Assembly: GCA_046706185.1 (NCBI GenBank)
Contig: JBJKPR010000011.1
Location: 1 to 64,000, forward strand
Direction of reading: 5' to 3'
DNA length: 64,000 nucleotides
Source of the DNA: JAJZXY01 sp046706185
Lineage (GTDB): Archaea; Thermoplasmatota; Thermoplasmata; Sysuiplasmatales; Sysuiplasmataceae
Shown here: piece by piece, positions 23,811 through 30,807 of the stretch
Layout: the number at the start of each line of letters is the position of its first letter
How positions within the stretch are numbered: position 1 is the first letter of the stretch
The notes under the pieces: generated by a model
The model's database searches: none
What the model was told of the DNA's origin: nothing
The model's input: the letters and a program-made list of their open reading frames with translations, nothing else
Position numbers and translations under genes: made by a program

Positions 23811-25520
23811 ATGAGAGGAGCAAAAGTTCTCGTCAACACGTTGAAGGAACAGGGAGTGAAACTTCTATTCGGCATCCCGGGCGGTGCCAACCTTGCCATC
23901 TACGACGAGTTGCACGAGAGCAGCCTTCGCCATGTGCTCACAAGGCATGAAAGCGGTGCTGTACACATGGCTGACGGCTATGCGAGGGTCACAGGAAGAC
24001 CGGGAGTCTGCCTTGGGACTTCGGGACCGGGCGCAACGAACATGATAACAGGTCTCGGGACAGCCTATCTGGACTCATCGCCGGTCATCTGCATGACGGG
24101 TCAGGTTTCGACAAAAATGATGGGCAACGATGCGTTCCAGGAGTCGGACAGCTTCGACATGATGATCCCTGTAACAAAAAGCAACTTCAAGCTCAGATCC
24201 CCTGAGGAAATTCCTCCTGTTTTTGCAAAGGCGTTCTCGGTCGCGACAAGCGGAAGGTTCGGTCCGGTTGCCATAGACATCCCGTCTGATACAGTCGCCT
24301 CTGAATTTCACGGCGAGGCATACCTGACGCTGAACGGTTCTGAGCGCATGCCGCGTGTGAAGGGGCAGTTCATCGAGGCGGTGGAGATGCTCAACCTGGC
24401 TTCGAGGCCTGTGATGCTCGTTGGCGGCGGTGCAAAGTGGGCGAGGTGCGGCGAGGATATAATGCAGCTTGCTGAGATGCTTGGAGCACCGGTTGTCACG
24501 ACAGTCATGGGCAAGGGGGCCGTCCCTGAGGACCACCCGCTCGCCATGGGGACTACAGGGATGCACGGAAGGCGTTCCTCTGCGAGGGTCATGGAGGAGG
24601 CGGATGTGGTCCTTGCAATAGCCACCAGGTTCAGCGACAGGACGACAGGAAAGACGAGCGACTTCATCCCGAAGGCTGGCATAATACACGTGGACATAGA
24701 CAGCGCTGAGGTCGGGAAGAACGTCAGGAATGTTGTTGGTCTGACAGGCGACTGCTCTGAAATCGTGCAGACGCTGAAATCGATGGTGAGAAGGAAGGCA
24801 GACGAGAGGTCCGGATGGACCGCCAGGGCGGTGGCGATGAAGTCCTACTGCCAGTGCGACTTCGACCTGACGGACAGCCCGCTGAAACCGCAGAAGATCA
24901 TACATGAGCTTTCAAGGCTGCTCCCTGAGAATGCAATACTGACCACAGATGTGGGACAGCACCAGATGTTTGCAGCTCACTTTTTTGAGGCGAGCCGGGG
25001 AAGGAGGTTTATCACGTCCGGCGGCCTTGGCACAATGGGCTTTGGACTACCGGCCGCAATGGGAGCGAAAATGGCTGAACCCGGATCAAAGGTCGTCTGC
25101 CTGACTGGTGACGGGGGCTTCCAGATGACCTTTGCCGAATTCGCGACAGCGGTTGAGAACGATATTCCTGTCTTTGTAGTCGTTATGAACAACAGCAGCC
25201 TGGGAATGGTCAGGCAGTTCCAGAAGCAATTCTACAGCAACCACATCTACGCAGTGGATTACAGCAAATCGCCGGATTTTGTAAAGTTTGCCGAGGCAAT
25301 GGGAGGAGAAGGCGTCACTGTAGAAAGGGCTGGCGAGGTGGCTGAAGCCATAAAGAGAGGGCTTTCAAGCAGCGTCCCGTTCGTCGCAGACATGCGCATT
25401 GACGTCAATGAGGACTGTCTGCCGATGACACCGCCGTGGGCCGGCAGGGATGGAACGATTTACGGAAGATGCAAATGGAGGGACATAACGGATGGCGAAA
25501 TTACGAATTTCGGCAAGTGA
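23811..25520 (+). CDS. ilvB: Acetolactate synthase large subunit
   Basis: A 569-aa thiamine-diphosphate enzyme. Visible family segments: GVKLLFGIPGGANLAIYDEL with the following HESGAVHMADGYAR (catalytic Glu region at RHESG), GTSGPGATNMITGL, and the ThDP/Mg motif GDGGFQMTFAEFATAV...VVMNN. It condenses pyruvate with pyruvate or 2-oxobutyrate, the first common step to valine, leucine and isoleucine. ATG 23811 begins MRGAKVLVNTLKEQG, the normal family start. The stop overlaps the small-subunit start by 29 bases. Confidence 0.95.
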   Translation: MRGAKVLVNTLKEQGVKLLFGIPGGANLAIYDELHESSLRHVLTRHESGAVHMADGYARVTGRPGVCLGTSGPGATNMITGLGTAYLDSSPVICMTGQVSTKMMGNDAFQESDSFDMMIPVTKSNFKLRSPEEIPPVFAKAFSVATSGRFGPVAIDIPSDTVASEFHGEAYLTLNGSERMPRVKGQFIEAVEMLNLASRPVMLVGGGAKWARCGEDIMQLAEMLGAPVVTTVMGKGAVPEDHPLAMGTTGMHGRRSSARVMEEADVVLAIATRFSDRTTGKTSDFIPKAGIIHVDIDSAEVGKNVRNVVGLTGDCSEIVQTLKSMVRRKADERSGWTARAVAMKSYCQCDFDLTDSPLKPQKIIHELSRLLPENAILTTDVGQHQMFAAHFFEASRGRRFITSGGLGTMGFGLPAAMGAKMAEPGSKVVCLTGDGGFQMTFAEFATAVENDIPVFVVVMNNSSLGMVRQFQKQFYSNHIYAVDYSKSPDFVKFAEAMGGEGVTVERAGEVAEAIKRGLSSSVPFVADMRIDVNEDCLPMTPPWAGRDGTIYGRCKWRDITDGEITNFGK

Positions 25521-25776
25521 GGAGGAGGGCACACTCCAGAGGGCCATATTCGAATTCAGCAGGAGGAACATTGAGATCGAACGCCTCCTCTACAGCAGGG
25601 AGGGGGAAAGGGCGGTCCTCCACATAACTGTGAGGAGCGATGCGGACGCGCTGAAGGTGGTGAAGCACCTCAGAAGGATACACGGTGTCATAGAAGTCGT
25701 CGACTCTCTGAAGCAGGAGGAGACGGCAATTGCCCAGAGCAGGGTTCAAATGACACCACAGGAAATGCTTGGGTGA
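25492..25776 (+). CDS. ilvN: Acetolactate synthase small (regulatory) subunit, ACT domain
   Basis: A 94-aa protein of a single ACT domain: LQRAIFEFSRRNIEIERLLY, then VLHITVRSDADALKVVKHLRRI and VIEVVDSL. It lacks the C-terminal domain found in the longer bacterial IlvH, which is common in small archaeal forms. Binds branched-chain amino acids to give feedback control of IlvB. Overlaps both neighbours, so translation is coupled. Confidence 0.85.
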   Translation: MAKLRISASEEEGTLQRAIFEFSRRNIEIERLLYSREGERAVLHITVRSDADALKVVKHLRRIHGVIEVVDSLKQEETAIAQSRVQMTPQEMLG

Positions 25777-25781
25777 AAAAA

Positions 25782-26774
25782 ATGGTCAACGCATTCTACG
25801 ACAAAGACGCAGATACTGGCATATTGAAAGGAAAGAAGATTGCAGTGATAGGCTACGGCATACAGGGCAGGGCACAGTCGCTCAACCTCAGGGACTCGGG
25901 CCAGGATGTCACGGTGGGCCTGAGACCGGGCGGGGAGAGCTGGAAGATTGCCGAGGAGGATGGTTTCAAACCCGTACCTGTGAGAGAGGCTGTCGGACGG
26001 GCCGACATCATCATGCTTCTGATACCCGACGAAGTGCAGTCCGACGTATACTCCAACGAGATACACAGCCAGATGAGAAAAGGGCAGGTTCTCGAGTTCG
26101 GGCACGGTTTCAACATACATTTCAAGAGAATTGTTCCGCCGGAGGGAGTGGACGTCATAATGGTGGCACCCAAGGGGCCCGGTGCCATGGTCAGGAACAC
26201 ATATCTTCAGGGTTTCGGCACACCTGCGCTCGTGGCTGTTGAGAAGGACAGCTCGGGCAGGGCATTCGAGACGGCGCTTGCAATTGCAAAGGGTATAGGC
26301 GCGACCAGGGCAGGCGTCATAAGGACGACATTCAAAGAAGAGACGGAGACAGACAACTTCGGTGAGCAGGTGGTCCTTTGCGGTGGAGTGGCAGAGCTGA
26401 TAGGAAGAGCATTCAAGCTGCTCGTCTCCGAAGGATACCAGCCCGAGGTTGCATACTTCGAGGTGCTGCACGAGCTCAAGCTTATTGTCGACCTGATACA
26501 GGCCGGCGGGATTGAGAACATGTGGGACAACGTGAGCAATACGGCCGAGTACGGTGGCAGGACGAGAGGGCCGAAGATCATAGACGACCATGTCGGCGAG
26601 AGCATGAAGAAGGTGCTCGAGGACATCAAGAACGGCAGCTTTGCGGAAGAGTGGATGAACGAGTACTACAGGGAAATGCCGACGCTGCGGAAGATGAGGC
26701 AGGAAGCGGGCAAGGAACAGATAGAGGACGTAGGCAAGGAACTCAGAGGTCTCTTCGCCGTAAGGAAAAACTGA
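25782..26774 (+). CDS. ilvC: Ketol-acid reductoisomerase
   Basis: A 330-aa class I KARI. The Rossmann motif GYGIQGRAQSLNLRDSG lies near residue 25; the C-terminal knotted domain has the Mg ligands in KEETETDNFGEQ and in EVLHELKLIVDLI. Converts acetolactate and acetohydroxybutyrate to dihydroxy acids with NAD(P)H. Alternative start: GTG 25773, which overlaps the ilvN stop and adds three residues; ATG 25782 gives the usual MVNAFYDKDAD. Last gene of the operon; a strong hairpin follows 29 bases after the stop. Confidence 0.95.
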   Translation: MVNAFYDKDADTGILKGKKIAVIGYGIQGRAQSLNLRDSGQDVTVGLRPGGESWKIAEEDGFKPVPVREAVGRADIIMLLIPDEVQSDVYSNEIHSQMRKGQVLEFGHGFNIHFKRIVPPEGVDVIMVAPKGPGAMVRNTYLQGFGTPALVAVEKDSSGRAFETALAIAKGIGATRAGVIRTTFKEETETDNFGEQVVLCGGVAELIGRAFKLLVSEGYQPEVAYFEVLHELKLIVDLIQAGGIENMWDNVSNTAEYGGRTRGPKIIDDHVGESMKKVLEDIKNGSFAEEWMNEYYREMPTLRKMRQEAGKEQIEDVGKELRGLFAVRKN

Positions 26775-26802
26775 CCTTCATGATTCCACCCCGGTGCGGA
26801 TA

Positions 26803-26822
26803 CCACCGTTTTCAAACGGTGG
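26803..26822. terminator. Hairpin after ilvC
   Basis: CCACCGTT-TTCA-AACGGTGG, a perfect 8-bp stem (9 bp if the loop is reduced to two bases), 29 bases past the ilvC stop. It has no U-tract, so intrinsic termination is uncertain; mRNA 3'-end stabilising or a structured RNA are other options. Confidence 0.4.
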
Positions 26823-27004
26823 AGGAGCGCCGAATCCTTTATTCCGGCTGCATGCAGCGGCTACAGCTGCAATCCTCGGACATCGGTAGAAAGCGGGCCT
26901 GCGGCGCATCAACGGCATGTCGATATGCAACAGCTAAATCGGTAGTAATGCATTGACCGGACTGGTTATCACAAGGTGATGAACTGAAAGGAAGGCTGTC
27001 GGAG

Positions 27005-27802
27005 GTGAGGGCCGTTGTGACAGGCGGAAGCAGCGGCATGGGCCTTTCCATAGTGAGGGCACTCGCAAAGGAGGGAGCCTTCGTTGCGATGGCGGCGAGG
27101 GCGGGCCAGAAGCTGAAAGATGCCAACCAGCAGCTGAAGAGGGAAGGGCTGGATGTCTTCGCGGTCGTCCTGGATGTCGAATCATACGAGTCAATAACAG
27201 AGGTTGTCAATCTGCTCAAGTCACACTGGGGCGGTGTTGATGTCCTGATAAACAGCGCAGGAGCGGGGATGGACCAGTTCAACCCCGATTTCACAAGGAA
27301 GGCGATGCCTTTCTACTCGTTCAGCCACGAACAGCTGAGAAGGGCGATGGACGTGAACTACATAGGCTGTTTTGCTGTGACGCAGTCTTTCATGCCTGTT
27401 TTCATCGAAGAAGGGCATGGCAGAATAATCAACGTAGGCGCCGATGACCACACGATCTCCATCAGGGGCTTTGCACCTGTGGGGCCGTCCAGGGCTGCGG
27501 TGAACGCTCTGACAATGATAATGGCTAGGGAACTGGATGGTTCTGCAATCACGGCAAACCTGCTCACCCCCGGGGGCTTCGTGTCATCCTCATCGATGCC
27601 TGCCGATGCCCCGGAGGAAAGCTTCGGCACTATCCTGTCCCCGGATATAGTGGGTGAACCGGCCGCCTTCCTTTCTTCAGGGATGGCGGAGGGGCTGAAC
27701 GGCGAGCATGTGGTTGCAACCGGGTTCAAAGAGTGGATTTCGCGGGAAGGCATTGCCCAAAGGTACAGGGAATGGGTTTCCGCCTCTGCAGAGAACGGTT
27801 GA
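27005..27802 (+). CDS. SDR-family protein lacking the usual catalytic Tyr and Lys
   Basis: A 265-aa Rossmann protein with TGGSSGMGLSIVRAL (cofactor loop), INSAGAG (NAG motif) and MDVNYIGCF (structural Asn). Where SDRs have YxxxK the sequence reads APVGPSRAAVNAL: Tyr is replaced by Val or Gly and Lys by Arg, and the Ser of the triad region is replaced within IINVGADDH. It is therefore either a non-classical reductase or a binding protein. GTG 27005, just after GGAG, is the only reasonable start; an in-frame stop lies upstream. Confidence 0.8.
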   Translation: MRAVVTGGSSGMGLSIVRALAKEGAFVAMAARAGQKLKDANQQLKREGLDVFAVVLDVESYESITEVVNLLKSHWGGVDVLINSAGAGMDQFNPDFTRKAMPFYSFSHEQLRRAMDVNYIGCFAVTQSFMPVFIEEGHGRIINVGADDHTISIRGFAPVGPSRAAVNALTMIMARELDGSAITANLLTPGGFVSSSSMPADAPEESFGTILSPDIVGEPAAFLSSGMAEGLNGEHVVATGFKEWISREGIAQRYREWVSASAENG

Positions 27803-27862
27803 ACACGAGGGAACGGAACACAGCAGATGCTTCGCACCATGCTGTGCCAGCCTGAAGGAAAC

Positions 27863-27872
27863 CTATATATCG
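27863..27872 (+). promoter_or_regulatory. TATA box of the small zinc-finger gene
   Basis: CCTATATATC, centred 26 bases before ATG 27894; a strong archaeal TATA with leaderless spacing. Confidence 0.6.
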
Positions 27873-27893
27873 GCACGGTTACTAGCTTTCAAT

Positions 27894-28046
27894 ATGAGTG
27901 CGGAGAAAGCGCCATCACGGTTCAAATGCTGGTTTTGCGGCAGGGAGTTTGATACGGAGGAGAGAGCTAACGAGTGCCACAATGCCGGCAGTTACCCTGT
28001 TTACAGAGACGGGACAAAGAGGAAAAGGAACCCGTTCGGCAACTAG
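27894..28046 (+). CDS. Small zinc-finger protein, 50 aa
   Basis: FKCWFCGREFDTEERANECH shows a CxxC pair followed after about 12 residues by C-H, a small zinc-binding module that resembles the C2H2-type mini-proteins of archaea; the C-terminus is basic (RDGTKRKRNPFGN). ATG 27894 is fixed by the TATA box 26 bases upstream; longer upstream frames are ruled out. The stop overlaps that of the nuclease gene in CTAG. A nucleic-acid-binding role is likely, targets unknown. Confidence 0.7.
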   Translation: MSAEKAPSRFKCWFCGREFDTEERANECHNAGSYPVYRDGTKRKRNPFGN

Positions 28047-28519
28047 CCCCTTCCGCAATATTCCTTGAATTCGCAGCTGCGACATTTCCAGAGAAGCTCT
28101 GTCTTTTCGCCTGAACCGTGCCTCATTCTGTGGATCACAGACAGAACATAGTCCCTGTTCCTGCCGTTCCATGGGATATCGAATGTGGCATCCCGGTAGA
28201 CAAGTTCTCCCATCCGCACTGGCCCGATGCACTCCTCCACAATGAGGCAGTAGGCAAGCACCTGTGCCACATCCCACTGCCTGGCAGTGCCGTGACAGGC
28301 TGCACTCTTGTGCTCCACCGGAATGAAGAAGTTACTCCTGCGGACCACCTCGTCGGGCCTGCCAACAAGCCCCGTCCGCCTGGCAAAATACGGGTCTCCA
28401 CCGCGCATTACCATGTCCTGGCTCACGACCCTGATCCTCGACCTGCTCCAAAGATAGAGCATCACCGCGCCTGATGATGCTGCCAGGACGGAGAGGACAA
28501 CGCTCAATACAGGAACCAT
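28043..28519 (-). CDS. Cas4-like PD-(D/E)XK nuclease, C-terminal part with one membrane helix
   Basis: A 158-aa frame: a hydrophobic helix at 2-23 (VPVLSVVLSVLAASSGAVML), then a RecB/Cas4 nuclease core. GLVGRPDEVV holds the motif II Asp, FIPVEHKSA the ExK of motif III, and QVLAYCLIVEE the Q-x-x-x-Y-like motif. The end WKCRSCEFKEYC gives three of the four Cys of a Cas4 [4Fe-4S] cluster. The fourth Cys and the motif I His are in the upstream frame, which overlaps by 16 bases in another frame. Together they make one complete nuclease cut inside a membrane hairpin. Confidence 0.72.
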   Translation of the reverse strand: MVPVLSVVLSVLAASSGAVMLYLWSRSRIRVVSQDMVMRGGDPYFARRTGLVGRPDEVVRRSNFFIPVEHKSAACHGTARQWDVAQVLAYCLIVEECIGPVRMGELVYRDATFDIPWNGRNRDYVLSVIHRMRHGSGEKTELLWKCRSCEFKEYCGRG

Positions 28520-28791
28520 ATTGCCACGGCAACCGCAACAAGCAGGAAAGAGGCGAGAAGCATCAGATGCTGCGCAGCCACCCTGCCCAGAAGCGCTGCG
28601 CCCTTTCGCCTGTGGTAGCTGGAACCGCTGCCCTTCCTCTCGCGGACGGCAACAGGCTCTGAATAACCAGCAGGAGGATTTCTGCCGAGCCTGTACTTCC
28701 GCTCGCAGTACACAAAAGTTGCTATTCCGGATGCGCTGAGCCATCCGTCCCCGCCCTCGTCTTTCCCATCAAACAGAGACACGGACACCAA
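28504..28791 (-). CDS. Cas4-like nuclease, N-terminal part with one membrane helix
   Basis: A 95-aa frame with the Cas4 N-terminus WLSASGIATFVYCERKYRLG, whose Cys is the first ligand of the iron-sulfur cluster, a basic segment RRKGAALLGRVAAQH with the motif I-type His, and a final transmembrane helix (about 76-94). The frame stops at TGA where the next frame has already started at ATGG. Start is TTG 28791 or GTG 28788; a TATA-like CTTTAAATAC at 28820-28830 supports this. No CRISPR array or other cas gene is nearby. Confidence 0.65.
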   Translation of the reverse strand: MVSVSLFDGKDEGGDGWLSASGIATFVYCERKYRLGRNPPAGYSEPVAVRERKGSGSSYHRRKGAALLGRVAAQHLMLLASFLLVAVAVAIWFLY

Positions 28792-28870
28792 GCCTCTTCC
28801 TCATCGGTCAGCCACACGAGTATTTAAAGCAGGCCGAGGGGGTGGCCAAACGCGGTCCGGAGAGGCAGGC

Positions 28871-29932
28871 TCAGGTTTCAGTGAATGTGAAGCGTATCCC
28901 CTTCCTTCTCAGCAGCGAGATGAACTCCATGAACTGCCGGTCGAAGAAGCCGAAGTACTCCGGCGGGTATGTGCCGCTGGCGTCGACCATGCCGTCTGCC
29001 AGTATCCTGGCCATTGAAGAGGCGGCATAGCCTGTCATTCTTGCCATCGACTTTGTGCCTGTCTTCTGGCTGTACCTGTCTGTGTTCACATATTCAAGCC
29101 GCTTCCCGTTGGTTCCAGTAACCCTGGTCAGGCACGTGTCCCTGAACTCAGTCCCGAAGGCGGCGAACAGCGCCTCCGTGAGCCTTCTAGGAACCATCCC
29201 TCCTACTTTCTCATTCGAGAAGTAGCCGAAATCTCTCAGCATCTTCATCGCCTGCAGATGACCTGGATATCTCATCGTCTTTTCGTACATGCTGTCCACC
29301 CTTACGGTCTTCAACAGTGTCCGGAGGCCGTCGGAGTAGAACCCCTCAAGCTCCCACTTGCCAAAGCCCACCTTGGTGATTTCAGACAGCGGGTCGACAG
29401 AAGCGACCTGCCCATCCCTGACAATTCTCGCCGGGCGTGTGTATTCATCTATAAGCCCCTCGACATTGAAAGTGACTGCGTGGTTGAACGGACCAGAGTG
29501 CTCCAGCGGCAGCCCCGCGACGAATATCTCTATGCTGCGCACGTTCTCCTTCTTGTAAAGCCTGCCGGCCAGTACGTTTGTTATGCCGGGGGCGTACCCT
29601 GCATCCGGAACATACACCGTTCCCTGCTTCCGTGCAAGTGCATCCAGCGTCAGCGGATCCTCCTCCATGAACGAAGTATCCACCACCGTCTTTCCCATGC
29701 TGAGCAGCCTCCTGACGACGTTGTACGATATGCTTCCTGGCAGGGTTGTCACAACGATCTCGGAGCGCTCAAGGAGATGTCTCCTGCTGAAGACATCATC
29801 CGCGTACTTTCTCTTGATGGAAAGACGCGAAAGTGCCTCCCTTGACCGGTCAAAGGCCGCCACCTCAAAATCTGACGAAAGATCTTCGATGACTGCCGAA
29901 CCGACGAGCCCCGCACCGACGACAGTGATCAT
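28871..29932 (-). CDS. Saccharopine dehydrogenase-family oxidoreductase (lysine dehydrogenase-like)
   Basis: A 353-aa protein with N-terminal Rossmann motif ITVVGAGLVGSAV, VVTTLPGSISYNVVR, and the middle DAGYAPGITNVLAG and LPLEHSGPFNHAVTFNVEGL segments found in saccharopine dehydrogenases and lysine 6-dehydrogenases. It probably oxidises or forms a C-N bond at an amino acid. ATG 29932 is chosen over 29950 because a TATA-like CTATTAAAG lies about 31 bases upstream. Stands alone as a single gene. Confidence 0.8.
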   Translation of the reverse strand: MITVVGAGLVGSAVIEDLSSDFEVAAFDRSREALSRLSIKRKYADDVFSRRHLLERSEIVVTTLPGSISYNVVRRLLSMGKTVVDTSFMEEDPLTLDALARKQGTVYVPDAGYAPGITNVLAGRLYKKENVRSIEIFVAGLPLEHSGPFNHAVTFNVEGLIDEYTRPARIVRDGQVASVDPLSEITKVGFGKWELEGFYSDGLRTLLKTVRVDSMYEKTMRYPGHLQAMKMLRDFGYFSNEKVGGMVPRRLTEALFAAFGTEFRDTCLTRVTGTNGKRLEYVNTDRYSQKTGTKSMARMTGYAASSMARILADGMVDASGTYPPEYFGFFDRQFMEFISLLRRKGIRFTFTET

Positions 29933-30019
29933 CGTGAACGCATAAGGCAATGCACTTTAATAGACTGTCGAATCGACGCGTCGGGCGGGCGGATTATCAT
30001 GGATTGTTCCACGATGAAA

Positions 30020-30631
30020 CTACTTATGCTTTAGGCGTGGAACGTACACGACAAGAGACGAAGGGAAAGGGTTCCTGACCTTTTTCAGGTCCAGCCTCTT
30101 CATCAGCGTGGACCAGATGTACGGAGTGACTTCGATACCTGTCATGGCTGAGATGTTTCTCTTGTCCGTCTGAGTGATCAGGTAGCCCTGCCTGACAAGC
30201 TGCTCCTCTGCAGCTGCGGCCAGCTTCGTCCACGTCTCCTCCGAGATCCGTGACCCTGCTGGAAACAGCGCGTACCCCCCTCCGGCTGCTTGCTGTCTGC
30301 CGTGAGAATGGAGGTCATCCTGGGCCGTGGAACCGGCGACTTTTCCCTGGAGGTTGCCCGCACGGAGACGGGACTCGACTGAGAGGAGGATCCCTCGGCA
30401 CGCGGAGCTGGTGATGGATGCCATCTGTACTGTCTTCAGGACGGAGTCCCTTCTCAGGTCCACAAACGAATCGACTATGCCGCGGAGGGAAGCAGAGCTT
30501 TCCCTTGCGGGCTGAAATGAGCTGTCCAGGTCATCCTCTATAGGAAATGAAGATGCAACTGCGAACGGGAACCTGTCCCTGCCTATGTAGTAGTAGTGTT
30601 CCGGCCCGTCTTCAAGTATAGCGTCAGACAT
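30020..30631 (-). CDS. Protein of unknown function, 203 aa
   Basis: No family recognised. The N-terminus is acidic (MSDAILEDGPEHYYYIGRD), the middle is of low complexity with a Gly/His/Gln-rich stretch near residues 100-115, and the C-terminal 70 residues (WTKLAAAAEEQLVRQGYLIT... IWSTLMKRLDLKKV) look like a winged-helix fold. ATG 30631 lies 25 bases after a TATA box (minus strand GTTTTAAATACAC), so it is expressed as a leaderless gene. Divergent from the big GAF protein; the two may be functionally linked. Confidence 0.6.
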   Translation of the reverse strand: MSDAILEDGPEHYYYIGRDRFPFAVASSFPIEDDLDSSFQPARESSASLRGIVDSFVDLRRDSVLKTVQMASITSSACRGILLSVESRLRAGNLQGKVAGSTAQDDLHSHGRQQAAGGGYALFPAGSRISEETWTKLAAAAEEQLVRQGYLITQTDKRNISAMTGIEVTPYIWSTLMKRLDLKKVRNPFPSSLVVYVPRLKHK

Positions 30632-30651
30632 TAGTCAGACATCGACCTGTG

Positions 30652-30664
30652 TGTATTTAAAACT
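30652..30664 (-). promoter_or_regulatory. TATA box of the 203-aa gene
   Basis: Minus-strand TTTTAAATAC, about 25 bases before ATG 30631. Confidence 0.55.
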
Positions 30665-30754
30665 GACCAACGGCAGCCTGACTCGTACATGGAGAGATGC
30701 TCTCAACCGGGCATTAGCCAGCTCAATATCAAGAGAGATAGCATGACTATTTTC

Positions 30755-30764
30755 GTTTAAATAC
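30755..30764 (+). promoter_or_regulatory. TATA box of the GAF/DUF835 gene
   Basis: CGTTTAAATA; predicted start of transcription near 30786, leaving a leader of about 22 bases before ATG 30808. Confidence 0.5.
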
Positions 30765-30807
30765 AGTCGCACGGCATATTTCAGAAAAGTGAGCTGCCAC
30801 CAGTCAG

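Noticed and set aside
26985..27004. C/D-box-like GTGATGAACTGA before the SDR gene
   Set aside because: C and D boxes touch each other with no guide space between, so a C/D sRNA is not possible here.
28043..28791. CRISPR-Cas locus suggested by the Cas4-like gene
   Set aside because: No repeat-spacer array and no other cas gene is seen in the whole window; the protein is a membrane-type Cas4 relative.
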